A stretch of 34,633 nucleotides of DNA from Paraburkholderia sp. LEh10 (GTDB lineage Bacteria; Pseudomonadota; Gammaproteobacteria; Burkholderiales; Burkholderiaceae): positions 1 through 34,633 of the forward strand of contig NZ_JAGIPX010000078.1 of the NCBI RefSeq assembly GCF_017814945.1, read 5' to 3'. Every line of letters begins with the position of its first letter. Position 1 is the first letter of the stretch. The position numbers and the translations under genes were made by a program. The notes under the pieces were generated by a model. That model was not told the DNA's origin. It did no database searches and saw nothing but the letters and a program-made list of their open reading frames with translations. Positions 17,500-26,272 of the stretch are shown one piece after another.

Positions 17500-17761
17500 A
17501 GGTTTCAACCAACTGCGTGCATCGCTTGACGAGTTGAAGGGCTTGCCGCCTGCGCTCATCCAGACGGCGCAGTTTGATGTACTGCGCAATGAAGGTGAGG
17601 CATACGGACATCGCCTCGACCAGGCGGGCAACGACGTGACAGTCACCCAGTACAAAGGGACGATCCACGACTTTGGCCTGCTCAACGCGCTCGCTGCCGG
17701 CGCACCGACGCGCGCCGCCATGCAGCAGATGGCGACTGCATTGAAGACGCGACTGCAGTAA
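17500..17761 (+). pseudogene. Alpha/beta hydrolase (HSL/acetyl esterase type), C-terminal remnant
   Basis: Only the last 85 or so residues survive. LRASLDELKGLPPALIQTAQFDVLRNEGEAYGHRL carries the family Asp of the triad in FDVLRNEGEAYA-type context. VTQYKGTIHDFGLLNAL carries the His in the G-x-x-H-D-F motif. The HGGG oxyanion block and the GDSAGG nucleophile block are absent, so the product cannot be active. An ATG at 17495 opens the frame but only inside a palindrome, with no ribosome site. Confidence 0.75.
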
Positions 17762-17794
17762 CGCACATCCATTACCGCTTCTATCGAGCCGATC

Positions 17795-18198
17795 ATGAAC
17801 AACGCTAAACAACTGCTTCCGCTTATCTCGAATCGATTCGCGACGCACGCGCGGCCGCCGCACTGTTTGCCGACGATGGCGTGCTGGACCTCCCTTATCT
17901 GAAGTCGCTTGGCATTGACGGGCGCGCACAGGGGCCAAAAGAGATCGAAGGCTTCATCGCATCGCTGCTCGCGAAAGTGCCGGATTTCGCGTTTAAAAAC
18001 GTGCGATTCCTGATGGAAACACCGGAGCAGGTATTTGCCGAATATGAAGTCGAAGCGCTCGTGCCGTCGACGGGGAAAATCTATCGGCAGATGTATGCCG
18101 GGCGGCTCGTCGCGCGCGACGGCAAGATCTCACTCCTGCGTGAGGCGCTGGATACGATGGCTGCTGCACACGCATTCTCGATGGGGCAGCTCATTTGA
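17795..18198 (+). pseudogene. SnoaL/NTF2-like protein, frameshifted near its start
   Basis: The body encodes a SnoaL-like cone fold: ALFADDGVLDLPYLKSLGID, GPKEIEGFIASLLAKVPDFA, QVFAEYEVEALVPSTGKIYR and MYAGRLVARDGKISLLREAL. In frame this runs back to TTASAYLESIRDARAAAAL and then a stop at 17806. MNNAKQ starts at ATG 17795 in a different frame and would fit directly ahead of TTASAYL. A deletion of four bases in an AAAC repeat near 17810 explains this. A GTG at 17881 could give a shorter 105-aa product lacking the first helix. It follows the esterase remnant, and may have been its operon partner. Confidence 0.6.
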
Positions 18199-18694
18199 AG
18201 ATATGACGATGAAAGGCCGCTTTATCAATCGAAGCGGCCTGACAACGTTTCGTCCCGACTGGCCGCAGTTGGCCGCGTCGAGGCAATGCCACCTGCGATC
18301 TGCTCGCCGAAGACCGGCCATTGAGCGTGGGCGGACGAGACCTTGGATATCCGAATTGGATGCCGATGACGGGTTAGGGTCGACCCTGTCTTAGGTTTCG
18401 CTCGCAATTGGCCATTCGTAGAGCATGGGACTCGATCGGAAGCGGAAAACCGCTCCGGCCGGACACCGCTCGCGCCGCTCCTTGTCGCACAGCTCTGCGT
18501 GAACGTTAACCTCGAAGGCCGTAATGGTCATGACGCCGGGACGAGAACGTAACGGGCGGGGCAAGATGCAGGCGCGGTCTCGGTGCGGATTTTAGCGATC
18601 CCGCAGGCAAGGGCTGCAGGATGAGCGAGGCTGCGAAGCGCGCGGAGTAGGCCGCCCCGGTCCTTGGCATACGGGGCGGCAGAGTTGCCCCGCT
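18199..18694. other. Gene-free stretch with one stem-loop
   Basis: About 500 bp. AGGCCGCTT (18214-18222) and AAGCGGCCT (18232-18240) form a 9-bp stem with a 9-nt loop just after the SnoaL-like stop. It is terminator-like in place, but no T-run follows. The rest shows no protein-like frame on either strand and no recognisable RNA. Confidence 0.45.
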
Positions 18695-19273
18695 TTAGAA
18701 GCTCTGCGGTGTGTTGACCCAGAGCACGCGCGCGTCGGTGCTGCCGATGTTGCGGTAGCCGTGCGCGAGATGCGACAGAAAGAAAAACGAGTCGCCAGGG
18801 CCGACGCGCACGGTCTGGTCGCCCACGGTCAGTTCCAGCTCGCCCTCAAGCACGAAGCCCATCTCTTCGCCCTGATGCTCGAGAAAGCCCTGCGACGACG
18901 CGCCCGCGGGCACGTGATGGATATTGGCTTCGAGCAGCGTGGAGAGATGGCTCGGGAGCAGCGTCTCCAGCGACACGGCATCGCCCGCGCGGCGATGGTC
19001 CGTGCGCAACACCGGGCGCTGGCCCTCGCGCAGGATCGTGACAGGGCCCTGCGATTCGTCCTCCTCGACAAACAGCTTCGCGACACTGATGCCCAGCGTG
19101 ACCGCGATCTTGTGCAGCATCGGCAGCGACGGTCGGACCTTGTTGTTCTCGACCTTCGACAGATAGCTTTCGGTGCAGCCGACCTTGTCGGCCAGTTGCC
19201 GCAAGCTCAGCCTGAAATTCAATCTTGCATGTTTGAGTCGCGCGCCAACGGCGATTTCGTTATCCATTTTCAT
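18695..19273 (-). CDS. XRE-family regulator with C-terminal cupin
   Basis: A 192-aa two-domain regulator. The N-terminal helix-turn-helix is LKHARLNFRLSLRQLADKVG and CTESYLSKVENNKVRPSLPM (13-52). The C-terminal cupin (about 110-185) includes EEMGFVLEGELELTVGDQTV, GPGDSFFFLSHLAHGYRN and the final VLWVNTPQSF. This is the PuuR-like layout in which the cupin senses a small metabolite. The start is uncertain: ATG 19273 and ATG 19267 both lie downstream of a weak GAAAG, and longer forms up to 19315 are less likely. It is divergent from the carbamoylase operon and probably its regulator. Confidence 0.9.
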   Translation of the reverse strand: MKMDNEIAVGARLKHARLNFRLSLRQLADKVGCTESYLSKVENNKVRPSLPMLHKIAVTLGISVAKLFVEEDESQGPVTILREGQRPVLRTDHRRAGDAVSLETLLPSHLSTLLEANIHHVPAGASSQGFLEHQGEEMGFVLEGELELTVGDQTVRVGPGDSFFFLSHLAHGYRNIGSTDARVLWVNTPQSF

Positions 19274-19502
19274 TCTTTCAAAAAAATGCCGGGTGCCGGC
19301 AAGGCGCCAGCGCATCGCGATGATTCATCGACCTGGTGCCCCGTCCGCGAGTGTAAACGCTCGGCGCGCGACTGGGTCCGATCGAGAGGTCACGGCGTTG
19401 TTCAAGTCTCTCCTATCTGACAGCAATCCCGCCGCGAGGCAAGGGCGGCGCGTTAAGCAAGGTTGCACTGTTCGCCCAAGAATGCAAGTAACTTTCCTCA
19501 TA

Positions 19503-19541
19503 GTCAAGGCACTTGACATGGCAATGCGGGCTGGGTAGATT
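19503..19541 (+). promoter_or_regulatory. Sigma-70-type promoter with overlapping operator-like repeat
   Basis: TTGACA at 19513-19518 and TAGATT at 19536-19541 are separated by exactly 17 bp, 34 bp before the carbamoylase ATG. A perfect inverted repeat, GTCAAG-GCA-CTTGAC (19503-19517), overlaps the -35 box, so a protein bound there would block RNA polymerase. The adjacent XRE-cupin regulator is the natural candidate. Pattern-based, not tested. Confidence 0.65.
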
Positions 19542-19574
19542 CGCCATTAGTACAACTCTGGCGCGCAGTCACAA

Positions 19575-20840
19575 ATGGAAATACATAACCCGCAAGCTAC
19601 GGGCACTCCGCTCATCAATGGCCCCCGTCTCTCGGACCGGCATCGCGAAATGGCCCGCATCGGCGGGACGGCCAACGGCGGTGTCAACCGGCAGGCCCTC
19701 ACGCCCGAAGATACGCAGGGGCGCCATCGGCTCCTGGAATGGGCAACGGCGCGCGGCTACACTGCTGGCATTGATCCCATCGGCAATCTCTTCATCCGTC
19801 GCGCGGGCACCCGCGCCGACCTGAGCCCCGTCATGACGGGCTCGCACCTCGATTCGCAGCCCACAGGCGGCAAGTACGACGGCGTGTACGGCGTACTGGC
19901 GGGTCTCGAAGTGCTCGAAACGCTTGATGACCATAACGTCGTGACCGAGCGTCCGATCGAGCTCGTGGTCTGGATGAACGAGGAAGGTTCCCGTTTCGGG
20001 CCGGTCACGATGGGTTCGGCCGTCGCGGCGGGGGCCGTGCCGCTCGAACGCGCGCTGGCGGCTAATGACGCCAAGGGTGTGAGCGTGAGCGAGGCGCTGG
20101 CGCGGCAGATCGCGGAGCTTCCGCCGATGGAACGCCGTCCGCTGGGCGCGACCGGACACGCCTACATCGAGGCGCATATCGAACAGGGCCCGGTGCTCGA
20201 GCAGGAAGCGCGCGGCATTGGCGTGGTGAGCGCGATCCAGGGTCTGCATCTCTATCAGGTAGAAGTACGCGGTTTCGAGGCGCACGCGGGGACGACGCCG
20301 TCGCGCCATCGCAAGGACGCGCTGGTCGCGGCGAACGCTCTCATTGCAAAGCTGCGCGCCGAAGTGGCCGACCCAGCCGACGTGCTGCGCTTCACGGTGG
20401 GCCGCTTCGAGGTGTCGCCGGGTTCGCCGCACATCGTGCCCGGCAAGGTCACATTCAGCATCGACCTGCGCCACCCGGACCCCGAGCATCTGCTGTGTAC
20501 CGGCGACCGCATTCTTGAGCTGTGCTCGGGCGAGATCGAGCATTGCATGGTCAGTGCGAACGTGGTGCTGCGTTCGACCCCGGTACAGTTCGACGCGCGC
20601 CTCGTCACTGCCGTTCGCCACGCGGCCGAGCATCGCGGGCTCCGCTATATGAGCATGGTCTCGGGTGCGACGCACGACGCCAAGTACATGGCCGATCGCA
20701 CGCCGAGCGCGATGATCTTCGTGCCGAGCGAGAAGGGCATCAGCCACAATGAGCTCGAGCACACCGACGACGAAGACCTCATCGCGGGCGCACAGATTCT
20801 GTGTGATGCCCTGCTGGCCGCTGCAACGATGGAGCTGTAA
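19575..20840 (+). CDS. M20-family N-carbamoyl-amino-acid / ureido hydrolase
   Basis: A 421-aa zinc-dependent amidohydrolase of the hydantoinase/carbamoylase (AmaB, allantoate amidohydrolase, beta-ureidopropionase) group. Metal and catalytic positions visible: H91 and D102 (GSHLDSQPTGGKYDGVYG), E136/E137 (VVWMNEEGSRF), the H in YIEAHIEQGPVLE and the H in ISHNELEHTDDED. AHAGTTPSRHRKDAL is the lid-domain motif of the family. It probably removes a carbamoyl group from an N-carbamoyl or ureido compound; the exact substrate is open. First gene of an operon with a transporter and an amidase, behind a strong promoter. The ribosome site before the ATG is weak. Confidence 0.9.
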   Translation: MEIHNPQATGTPLINGPRLSDRHREMARIGGTANGGVNRQALTPEDTQGRHRLLEWATARGYTAGIDPIGNLFIRRAGTRADLSPVMTGSHLDSQPTGGKYDGVYGVLAGLEVLETLDDHNVVTERPIELVVWMNEEGSRFGPVTMGSAVAAGAVPLERALAANDAKGVSVSEALARQIAELPPMERRPLGATGHAYIEAHIEQGPVLEQEARGIGVVSAIQGLHLYQVEVRGFEAHAGTTPSRHRKDALVAANALIAKLRAEVADPADVLRFTVGRFEVSPGSPHIVPGKVTFSIDLRHPDPEHLLCTGDRILELCSGEIEHCMVSANVVLRSTPVQFDARLVTAVRHAAEHRGLRYMSMVSGATHDAKYMADRTPSAMIFVPSEKGISHNELEHTDDEDLIAGAQILCDALLAAATMEL

Positions 20841-20929
20841 CGAGACAGCGATCAAGAGCGATGCGATCCGGCGGCTATGCGCAGCGTGGCGCACGCCGGG
20901 TCGCGTGATCGGCGCAACCGGGGACGCAC

Positions 20930-22306
20930 ATGCGCGACGCGACGCGCGTTCCGACTGAAATTGATGAAATCGAGGCTACCTTGCTGGAAAAAATAAACAA
21001 TGGAGACGAGAGCGCGGCAGCAGTTGCGCTCTATCGCAAGCTCAACTGGCGTTTGCTGCCGATTCTCCTGATCGGTTTCGTGTTCGCTTATCTCGACCGT
21101 GTCAACGTCGGATTCGCCAAGCTGCAGATGCAGAGCGAACTGCATTTCTCCGACGCAGTCTATGGCGTCGGCGCCGGGATCTTCTTCGTGGGCTACGTGC
21201 TGTTCGAGCTGCCCAGCAACCTGCTGCTCCCCAAAATCGGTGCGCGGGTGACCTTCAGCCGGATCATGGCACTGTGGGGCATCACATCGGCCTGCATGAT
21301 GTTCGTGCACAGCGTGCCGGCGTTCTACGCCGTGCGCTTTCTGCTGGGCGTGTTCGAGGCGGGTTTCGCACCGGGCGTCCTGTTCTATCTCTCGCGTTGG
21401 TACGGTCCGTCGCGCGCGGCCAGGGCGATTTCGATCGTCTGGCTGGCCGGCCCCATCAGTGGCATCTTCGGTGGCCCCGTGGCGGGCTGGCTGTTGACCG
21501 GATTCGCGAGCGTCGGCCATCTGTCCGGCTGGCAATGGATGTTCCTGCTCGAAGGCGCGCCGTGCGCACTGCTCGGGATCGTCGCGTTTTTCCTGCTGCC
21601 GAACGGCCCCGATACCGCGAAGTGGCTCAATGACGAAGAGCGTCGCCTGCTCGCGTCGCTACTTGGTCCCGTCAAGGGGCTGCACGGCTCGTTTGGCGCG
21701 GTGCTGAAGGACCCGAAGGTCTACGTACTCGCGCTCGCGTATCTGTTCATCATCGCGCCGATCTATGCCGTGAGCTTCTGGCTCCCGACTATCCTGAAGC
21801 TCGCGGGCGCGAGCAACCCGGTGCAGGTCGGCTGGTACGCGGCCATTCCGTCAGCCGCGGGCGCGCTAGCTATCTACTTTGGCGGCCGCAGTTCGGACAA
21901 GCGCGGCGAGCGTCGCTTTCACATCGCCGTGCCCGTGTTCATTGCGTTCCTCGCGCTTTGCGCGTGGGTCTTCACAGGCGGGAACCTGATCGCGGCCACG
22001 CTCGCGTTCACGGCGGTGACGGCGACAACGTGGATGGCCAACGTCGTGTTCTGGGCCGTGCCGACCGAGTACATCAAGGGCGATGCGAGTGCTGGCGCGA
22101 TTGCGCTCATCAACACGATCGGGCTGTCGGGCGGCTTCTGGGGGCCGGCCATCATCGGCTGGGCCGAGACCGCAACGGGCAACATACACGTCGGCTTTCT
22201 CGTCATGGCCGCGATGTTGTTCCTCTCCGCGCTGCTGATCCTTTCGCTGGCGCTCGCGCCGAAGTCCGCCGTCGTGCCGGTATCGGTCGGCGAGACCTCG
22301 GTGTGA
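20930..22306 (+). CDS. MFS transporter, anion:cation symporter (ACS) type
   Basis: A 458-aa, 12-helix permease, predicted to import an organic anion with protons. After a polar N-terminus, the first helix carries the ACS signature LLIGFVFAYLDRVNVGFAKL. Then come GYVLFELPSNLLLPKIGAR, RFLLGVFEAGFAPGVLFYLS and the RAARAISIVWLAGPISGIFG region. The second half opens at YVLALAYLFIIAPIYAVSFW. Relatives carry tartrate, phthalate, hexuronates and allantoate-like compounds. Being between two amide-bond hydrolases, it likely brings in their substrate. GGGGA lies close before ATG 20930; 89 bp separate it from the carbamoylase stop. Confidence 0.9.
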   Translation: MRDATRVPTEIDEIEATLLEKINNGDESAAAVALYRKLNWRLLPILLIGFVFAYLDRVNVGFAKLQMQSELHFSDAVYGVGAGIFFVGYVLFELPSNLLLPKIGARVTFSRIMALWGITSACMMFVHSVPAFYAVRFLLGVFEAGFAPGVLFYLSRWYGPSRAARAISIVWLAGPISGIFGGPVAGWLLTGFASVGHLSGWQWMFLLEGAPCALLGIVAFFLLPNGPDTAKWLNDEERRLLASLLGPVKGLHGSFGAVLKDPKVYVLALAYLFIIAPIYAVSFWLPTILKLAGASNPVQVGWYAAIPSAAGALAIYFGGRSSDKRGERRFHIAVPVFIAFLALCAWVFTGGNLIAATLAFTAVTATTWMANVVFWAVPTEYIKGDASAGAIALINTIGLSGGFWGPAIIGWAETATGNIHVGFLVMAAMLFLSALLILSLALAPKSAVVPVSVGETSV

Positions 22307-22346
22307 CGGCGCAACACGATCCAGTCATCACTCATCCGGATTTGTC

Positions 22347-23822
22347 ATGAAGCTAACCGAATATACGTCGTTTGACGGCGTGGGCTTGAGTCACCTGATT
22401 GCGCGCGGCGAGGTCAGCGCGGCGGAGGTCGCCACGGCCGCGCAGCGCGCGCTCGAAGCGGTCAATCCGCAGATCAACGCCATCGTCGAGACGTGGGAGC
22501 CGGAAGCAGCAACGCCTTATGTAGGCGATGCGGAGGGCGACCATGCGCTGCGTCCGCTCGCAGGCGTGCCTTTTCTGCTCAAGGACCTCGGGGTGACAAT
22601 GAAGGGCCGCTGCTGCGCGATGGGCAGCCGCTTCGCAGATGGACTGCTGGCCAGCGCGGACTCGAATCTGATGGTGCGCTTTCGTGAGGCCGGCCTTGTT
22701 ACGTTCGGCCGCACGACCCTTCCCGAGCTGGCAGTGAGCACAACAACCGAAGGCCGCATGTGCGGCCCCACACGCAACCCGTGGGACCTCGAACGCAGCG
22801 CGGGCGGCTCGAGCGGCGGTGCCGGCGCCGCCGTCGCGGCTGGCATCGTCCCCGTGGCACATGCGACCGACGGCGGCGGCTCCATTCGAGTGCCCGCGTC
22901 GTTCAACGGCCTATTCGGGCTGAAGCCGACCCGCGGCCGCGTCTCGAACGGCCCGGCCGCGGATGAGGTCTGGAACGGCCTTGGCACGCATATGGGCATC
23001 AGCCGCACTGTGCGCGACAGTGCCGCGCTGCTCGACGCGATCCAGGGCGGCAGTGTCGGCGAACCCTACTACATCGCGGCGCCCACCAACCGCTATGTTT
23101 CCGAACTGCAGCGCAGCCCCGGCAAGCTGCGCATCGGCCTCACGCTGAATCCGGCCAACGGCGCGCGGACAAATGCTGCGATCAAGGCCGCCACGCTAAG
23201 GGTCGCGCGCGAACTCCTGGCGCTGGGCCATGAGGTCGAAGAAATCACACCGGACCTTGGCGTGAGCTGGGAGGCGTTCGTGTATGCGAACGCGCAATTC
23301 TGGACGGCCAACGCGACGTCGAGACTTGACACACTCGCAGCCGCAACAGGCCGCACCGTATCCGCAGACGTGCTCGAGCCGGCCACCTATGCGGTGTACG
23401 AGTATGGGCGCCGCGTGAGCGGTACGGACTTGCTCGCTGCGCTGCAGACGCGCAATGCCGTGACGCGGGCCACAGGCCAGCTGTATCAGCGTTACGACGT
23501 GGTGCTCTCGCCAACGCTGCCCGAACTCGCACCGCGCATCGGCGAATACAACCGCGTGGAGACATCGGTAGATGGGCACGGCTGGATTGCACATGTGCTT
23601 GACCAGACGCCGTTCACGGCGCTCGCGAACGTCACGGGGTTGCCGTCGATGACGGTGCCGCTCTCAACAGACCACGAGAGCGGCCTGCCCATCGGCACGC
23701 AATTCGGCGCCGGTTTCGGGCGCGAAGACGTGCTGTTCCGCCTTGCGGCGCAACTGGAAGCGGCCCTGCCGTGGTCCGGCCGCCGTCCTTCCGTCTGGGC
23801 AGGAGCGTCTTCGCAGGATTGA
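22347..23822 (+). CDS. Amidase (amidase signature family)
   Basis: A 491-aa amidase-signature enzyme with the complete Ser-cisSer-Lys triad. K79 is in GVPFLLKDLGV, the cis-Ser in SAGGSSGGAGAAVAAG (S155/S156), and the nucleophile S179 in ATDGGGSIRVPAS, followed by LFGLKPTRGR. Length is typical. Substrate specificity cannot be read from sequence; relatives act on aryl-amides, allophanate or carboxamides. As the last gene of the operon it may hydrolyse the amide or carbamate product of the M20 enzyme, or provide a parallel entry. It lies 40 bp after the transporter. Confidence 0.92.
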   Translation: MKLTEYTSFDGVGLSHLIARGEVSAAEVATAAQRALEAVNPQINAIVETWEPEAATPYVGDAEGDHALRPLAGVPFLLKDLGVTMKGRCCAMGSRFADGLLASADSNLMVRFREAGLVTFGRTTLPELAVSTTTEGRMCGPTRNPWDLERSAGGSSGGAGAAVAAGIVPVAHATDGGGSIRVPASFNGLFGLKPTRGRVSNGPAADEVWNGLGTHMGISRTVRDSAALLDAIQGGSVGEPYYIAAPTNRYVSELQRSPGKLRIGLTLNPANGARTNAAIKAATLRVARELLALGHEVEEITPDLGVSWEAFVYANAQFWTANATSRLDTLAAATGRTVSADVLEPATYAVYEYGRRVSGTDLLAALQTRNAVTRATGQLYQRYDVVLSPTLPELAPRIGEYNRVETSVDGHGWIAHVLDQTPFTALANVTGLPSMTVPLSTDHESGLPIGTQFGAGFGREDVLFRLAAQLEAALPWSGRRPSVWAGASSQD

Positions 23823-24272
23823 AGCCGGGACAAGCGAAGCACCGAGCAGAGAACTCCATAGAGCCTTACTGGATGGTCGCAACTCCTCCGGCTTTGTGTT
23901 CACTCGGTCATGCCGCAAAATCCCCGTATTTTTTGTCGCGGTGAGATAGCGGTATCGTGTGCTGAGGGGAAGAAGACGAAAGCGTTGGCTGCACTGTCAG
24001 CCGCTGGCCGATGCCCTTGGCGATGGGCTCAGCGCCTCTCCCGTGCGGCAGGGGATGTGGGCTTTGCATCGAACGATTTTCAAGTCGGCCAGACCGACAA
24101 ATTTATCGCGCCTCCGTGTCCCCTTGATTCCAAAGCATTTTGCAACGGTCGCGCGGTCGCTGGGTATTGCCTTGGGTCACGGCTACCTCATGTTTGCGCA
24201 GGCAGTAGTCTTCGCCCCGTCATTCGTTGTCGCTTTGCTCGTTGGTCCGTCATTCGCTTCAAGGCGAGCACG
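23823..24272. other. Gene-free stretch before the transposase remnant
   Basis: About 450 bp. A plus-strand frame is open across most of it but encodes nothing with protein character. ATGCCGCAAAATCCCCGTAT at about 23909 has the G/A-rich look of a Tn3-family end, but I find no partner copy to the right. It probably contains the decayed left end of the Tn3-type element. Confidence 0.35.
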
Positions 24273-25850
24273 ATGGAACACTGGCAAGTCATGTATCTTG
24301 GCATCCGGCAAATCCCTCGCGAACTCACCGACTTCGACCTTGACACGTTCTTCACCTTCTCGGCGAAAGAGCGCGCGCTAATCGAGGCGCGTCGCGGCGA
24401 ACTATACCGGCTTGCCATCGCGCTCCACCTTGGCTTTATCCGGATGAGCGGCGGTACGCTCGACGCCTGCAGGCAAATTTCCAAAGTGCTCTGGAATCAC
24501 CTTGGCGCGCAACTGGAACTCGATCCGCCCGATCTTGGTACGCTGCGGGCACTGTATGAAACGTGTGCCCGCACGCTCATTGATCATCAGGTCCTCGCAT
24601 ATCAGGCGCTTGGATTCCGACCCATGGCCGGGCACCAGCGCCGGTATGTCGTGCGTGGGCTGGTTCATCATAAGGGCAGGGCAGGATATTGAGGGGTCTT
24701 TAACCAATGAACTAGTTGGCGCGTTCGGCGACACGACGCTGGGTCACCGGAGTCGGCTGTTGGCACAACCCGACAGTGACCATGGAAGCTTGCAGCAATG
24801 GTTATGGTCTGTACCCCTGCGGCAGTCAACGCATCAGATGAGTGACGTGATGACAAAGATCGATTGGCTTTATGCGGTCGGTGTAAGGGCTGGCCAACGG
24901 TTTGCAACTAAGCCGCTGTACGACACCACGCACGGCGCTCCGCGCGCCGGCCGCCTTAGATGGGTAAGCGCGTGGAGCAACGATCACGCAAGCTGGAAGC
25001 AGCCTGCTTCGTGCGTTACGCGCTGTGCTCCGCGACCGATCAATTGCTATCGATGTTGCGCCGCTGAATTCTGAAGGCGGCCAACGACGCGATGCGTGAA
25101 ATCGAACTGATCCTGTTAGATCCAAAGGCATGTCTGCGCGAATTTGCATTGGCTGTAAAAGCTGTCGCACTTGACGCAGCGTTATCGCGCAAAGATCTTG
25201 GCGAAAGACTGAACGAATTGGCCGACCAGGCCCTTGATGAACGTATCCCGACCCGGCACAGTCTGGTTCCCGCGCACCTGCTCGCGAAACGCGGGAAAGC
25301 GCGTGCGATGCTTGCCAGGCTCATCCGTCTGCCGTTTGAAGCCCAGACCGTTCACCCAGTCATCAGTGCACTTCAGGTGCTCCGGGGAAGCTATGCCCGT
25401 AAGAGCTACAGGTTGCCGGACCATGTCGCAATCCGACTCGGGCGGGACTGGCGAGAAGCGATCGACAGCTGTGACCCGTACAAGGCGCTATTAGCTTTCG
25501 AGTGGGCAACGCTCTTTGCGCTGCGCGTCGCATTGCGTAATGGTTCCGTCTTCAACGACCATAGCTTAGCGTTCCGCCGTCAGGCGGTGCTCCTGATCCC
25601 GCGAGCAGAATGGAAAGCGAAGCGCAATCGTTTCTATGGGCATCTGAAGCTGCCGCAGGAGCCGAAGGATTTCCTCGGCCCCCTCATCGCGCATCTTAAC
25701 CAGAGCCTGATCGTGCTGCGCGACGCAACCACGGGCGGCGGAGGGAGCAATGGCCATCAGCGCTTTCGGGAATGGTCGCCGAAAAGATCGGCGATGCATT
25801 GCCGAAACCAGCGATGTCCTGCATCGTGGTGGTTGCGGCGATGCCAGTGC
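24273..25850 (+). pseudogene. Tn3-family transposase TnpA (DUF4158 type), degraded
   Basis: The DDE transposase of a Tn3-family element, in pieces. The first piece starts MEHWQVMYLGIRQIPRELTD, then TFFTFSAKERALIEARRGEL and VLWNHLGAQLELDPPDL, the DUF4158 N-terminal domain, up to about 24660. A second, in another frame, has LQQWLWSVPLRQSTHQMSDV and MTKIDWLYAVGV. A third has LEAACFVRYALCSATDQLLS, a TGA at 25066-25068 where Trp is expected, then LKAANDAMREIELILLDP. It goes on through HPVISALQVLRGSYARKSYR, FEWATLFALRVALRNGSVFN and WKAKRNRFYGHLKLPQEPKD. It fades after 25760. The catalytic DDE domain is missing. No tnpR or res site is seen. Confidence 0.8.
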
Positions 25851-26148
25851 TGGCTGACAGTATAGGTTTTCGTGCCGCAGACCATACGCTGTCTCCTTTA
25901 GCAATCAACGCGCGATACCGTTTCCGGTACCGATCGCCATATGAGATCGGAACCAGTCGCGCGGCATCACATCGAGCTTCTTTCAGCACTCGGTATGATA
26001 CCCCGCACGTACATACGAGCTTCCATCTGTCTCCTCGCATCGGAGTAAGTTCAAGGACGTCGGTACTTCGATGCAACGCACCCTTGCATGAGCATGCGAG
26101 GCAACATGTTCGGTTCCCGCTACGACTTTCGCCAATCCTGCGCTTCCC
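25846..26148 (-). pseudogene. TnsD/TniQ-type protein, middle fragment (inverted)
   Basis: Minus-strand sequence carries a cysteine-rich block and a following helical region: CCLACSCKGALHRSTDVLEL, GDRWKLVCTCGVSYRVLKEA, PISYGDRYRKRYRALIAKGD and SVWSAARKPILSAST. This is the layout of TnsD-type Tn7-like target-selection proteins after the zinc-finger: C-x-CG-x-x-Y-R, a YG-x-x-YR segment, then a helix-turn-helix. The N-terminal TniQ domain is absent, and similarity stops at about 25846. The C-terminal part of the same kind of protein lies 125 bp to the right on the opposite strand. Confidence 0.6.
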
Positions 26149-26272
26149 AGGCTGACACCGCCACTTCCCTCTCACTTGCGAAGTTTGGAGTTTTACAGCT
26201 GATCTGCGGCAAATATGATCCCGGCAGTTTGACGAGTTACATCTATCTTATTGTTGGGCGTACAGTGAAAGG

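Noticed and set aside
17495..17761. Intact 88-aa esterase-like small protein
   Set aside because: It is only the tail of a larger hydrolase and lacks the nucleophile and oxyanion-hole segments.
19569..20894. 441-codon minus-strand frame
   Set aside because: Antisense shadow of the carbamoylase, whose sense frame carries all metal ligands.
23910..24272. Longer N-terminus for the Tn3-family transposase frame
   Set aside because: DUF4158 proteins start at or near the MEHWQ-type segment; upstream residues are Cys/Arg-rich and unlike protein.
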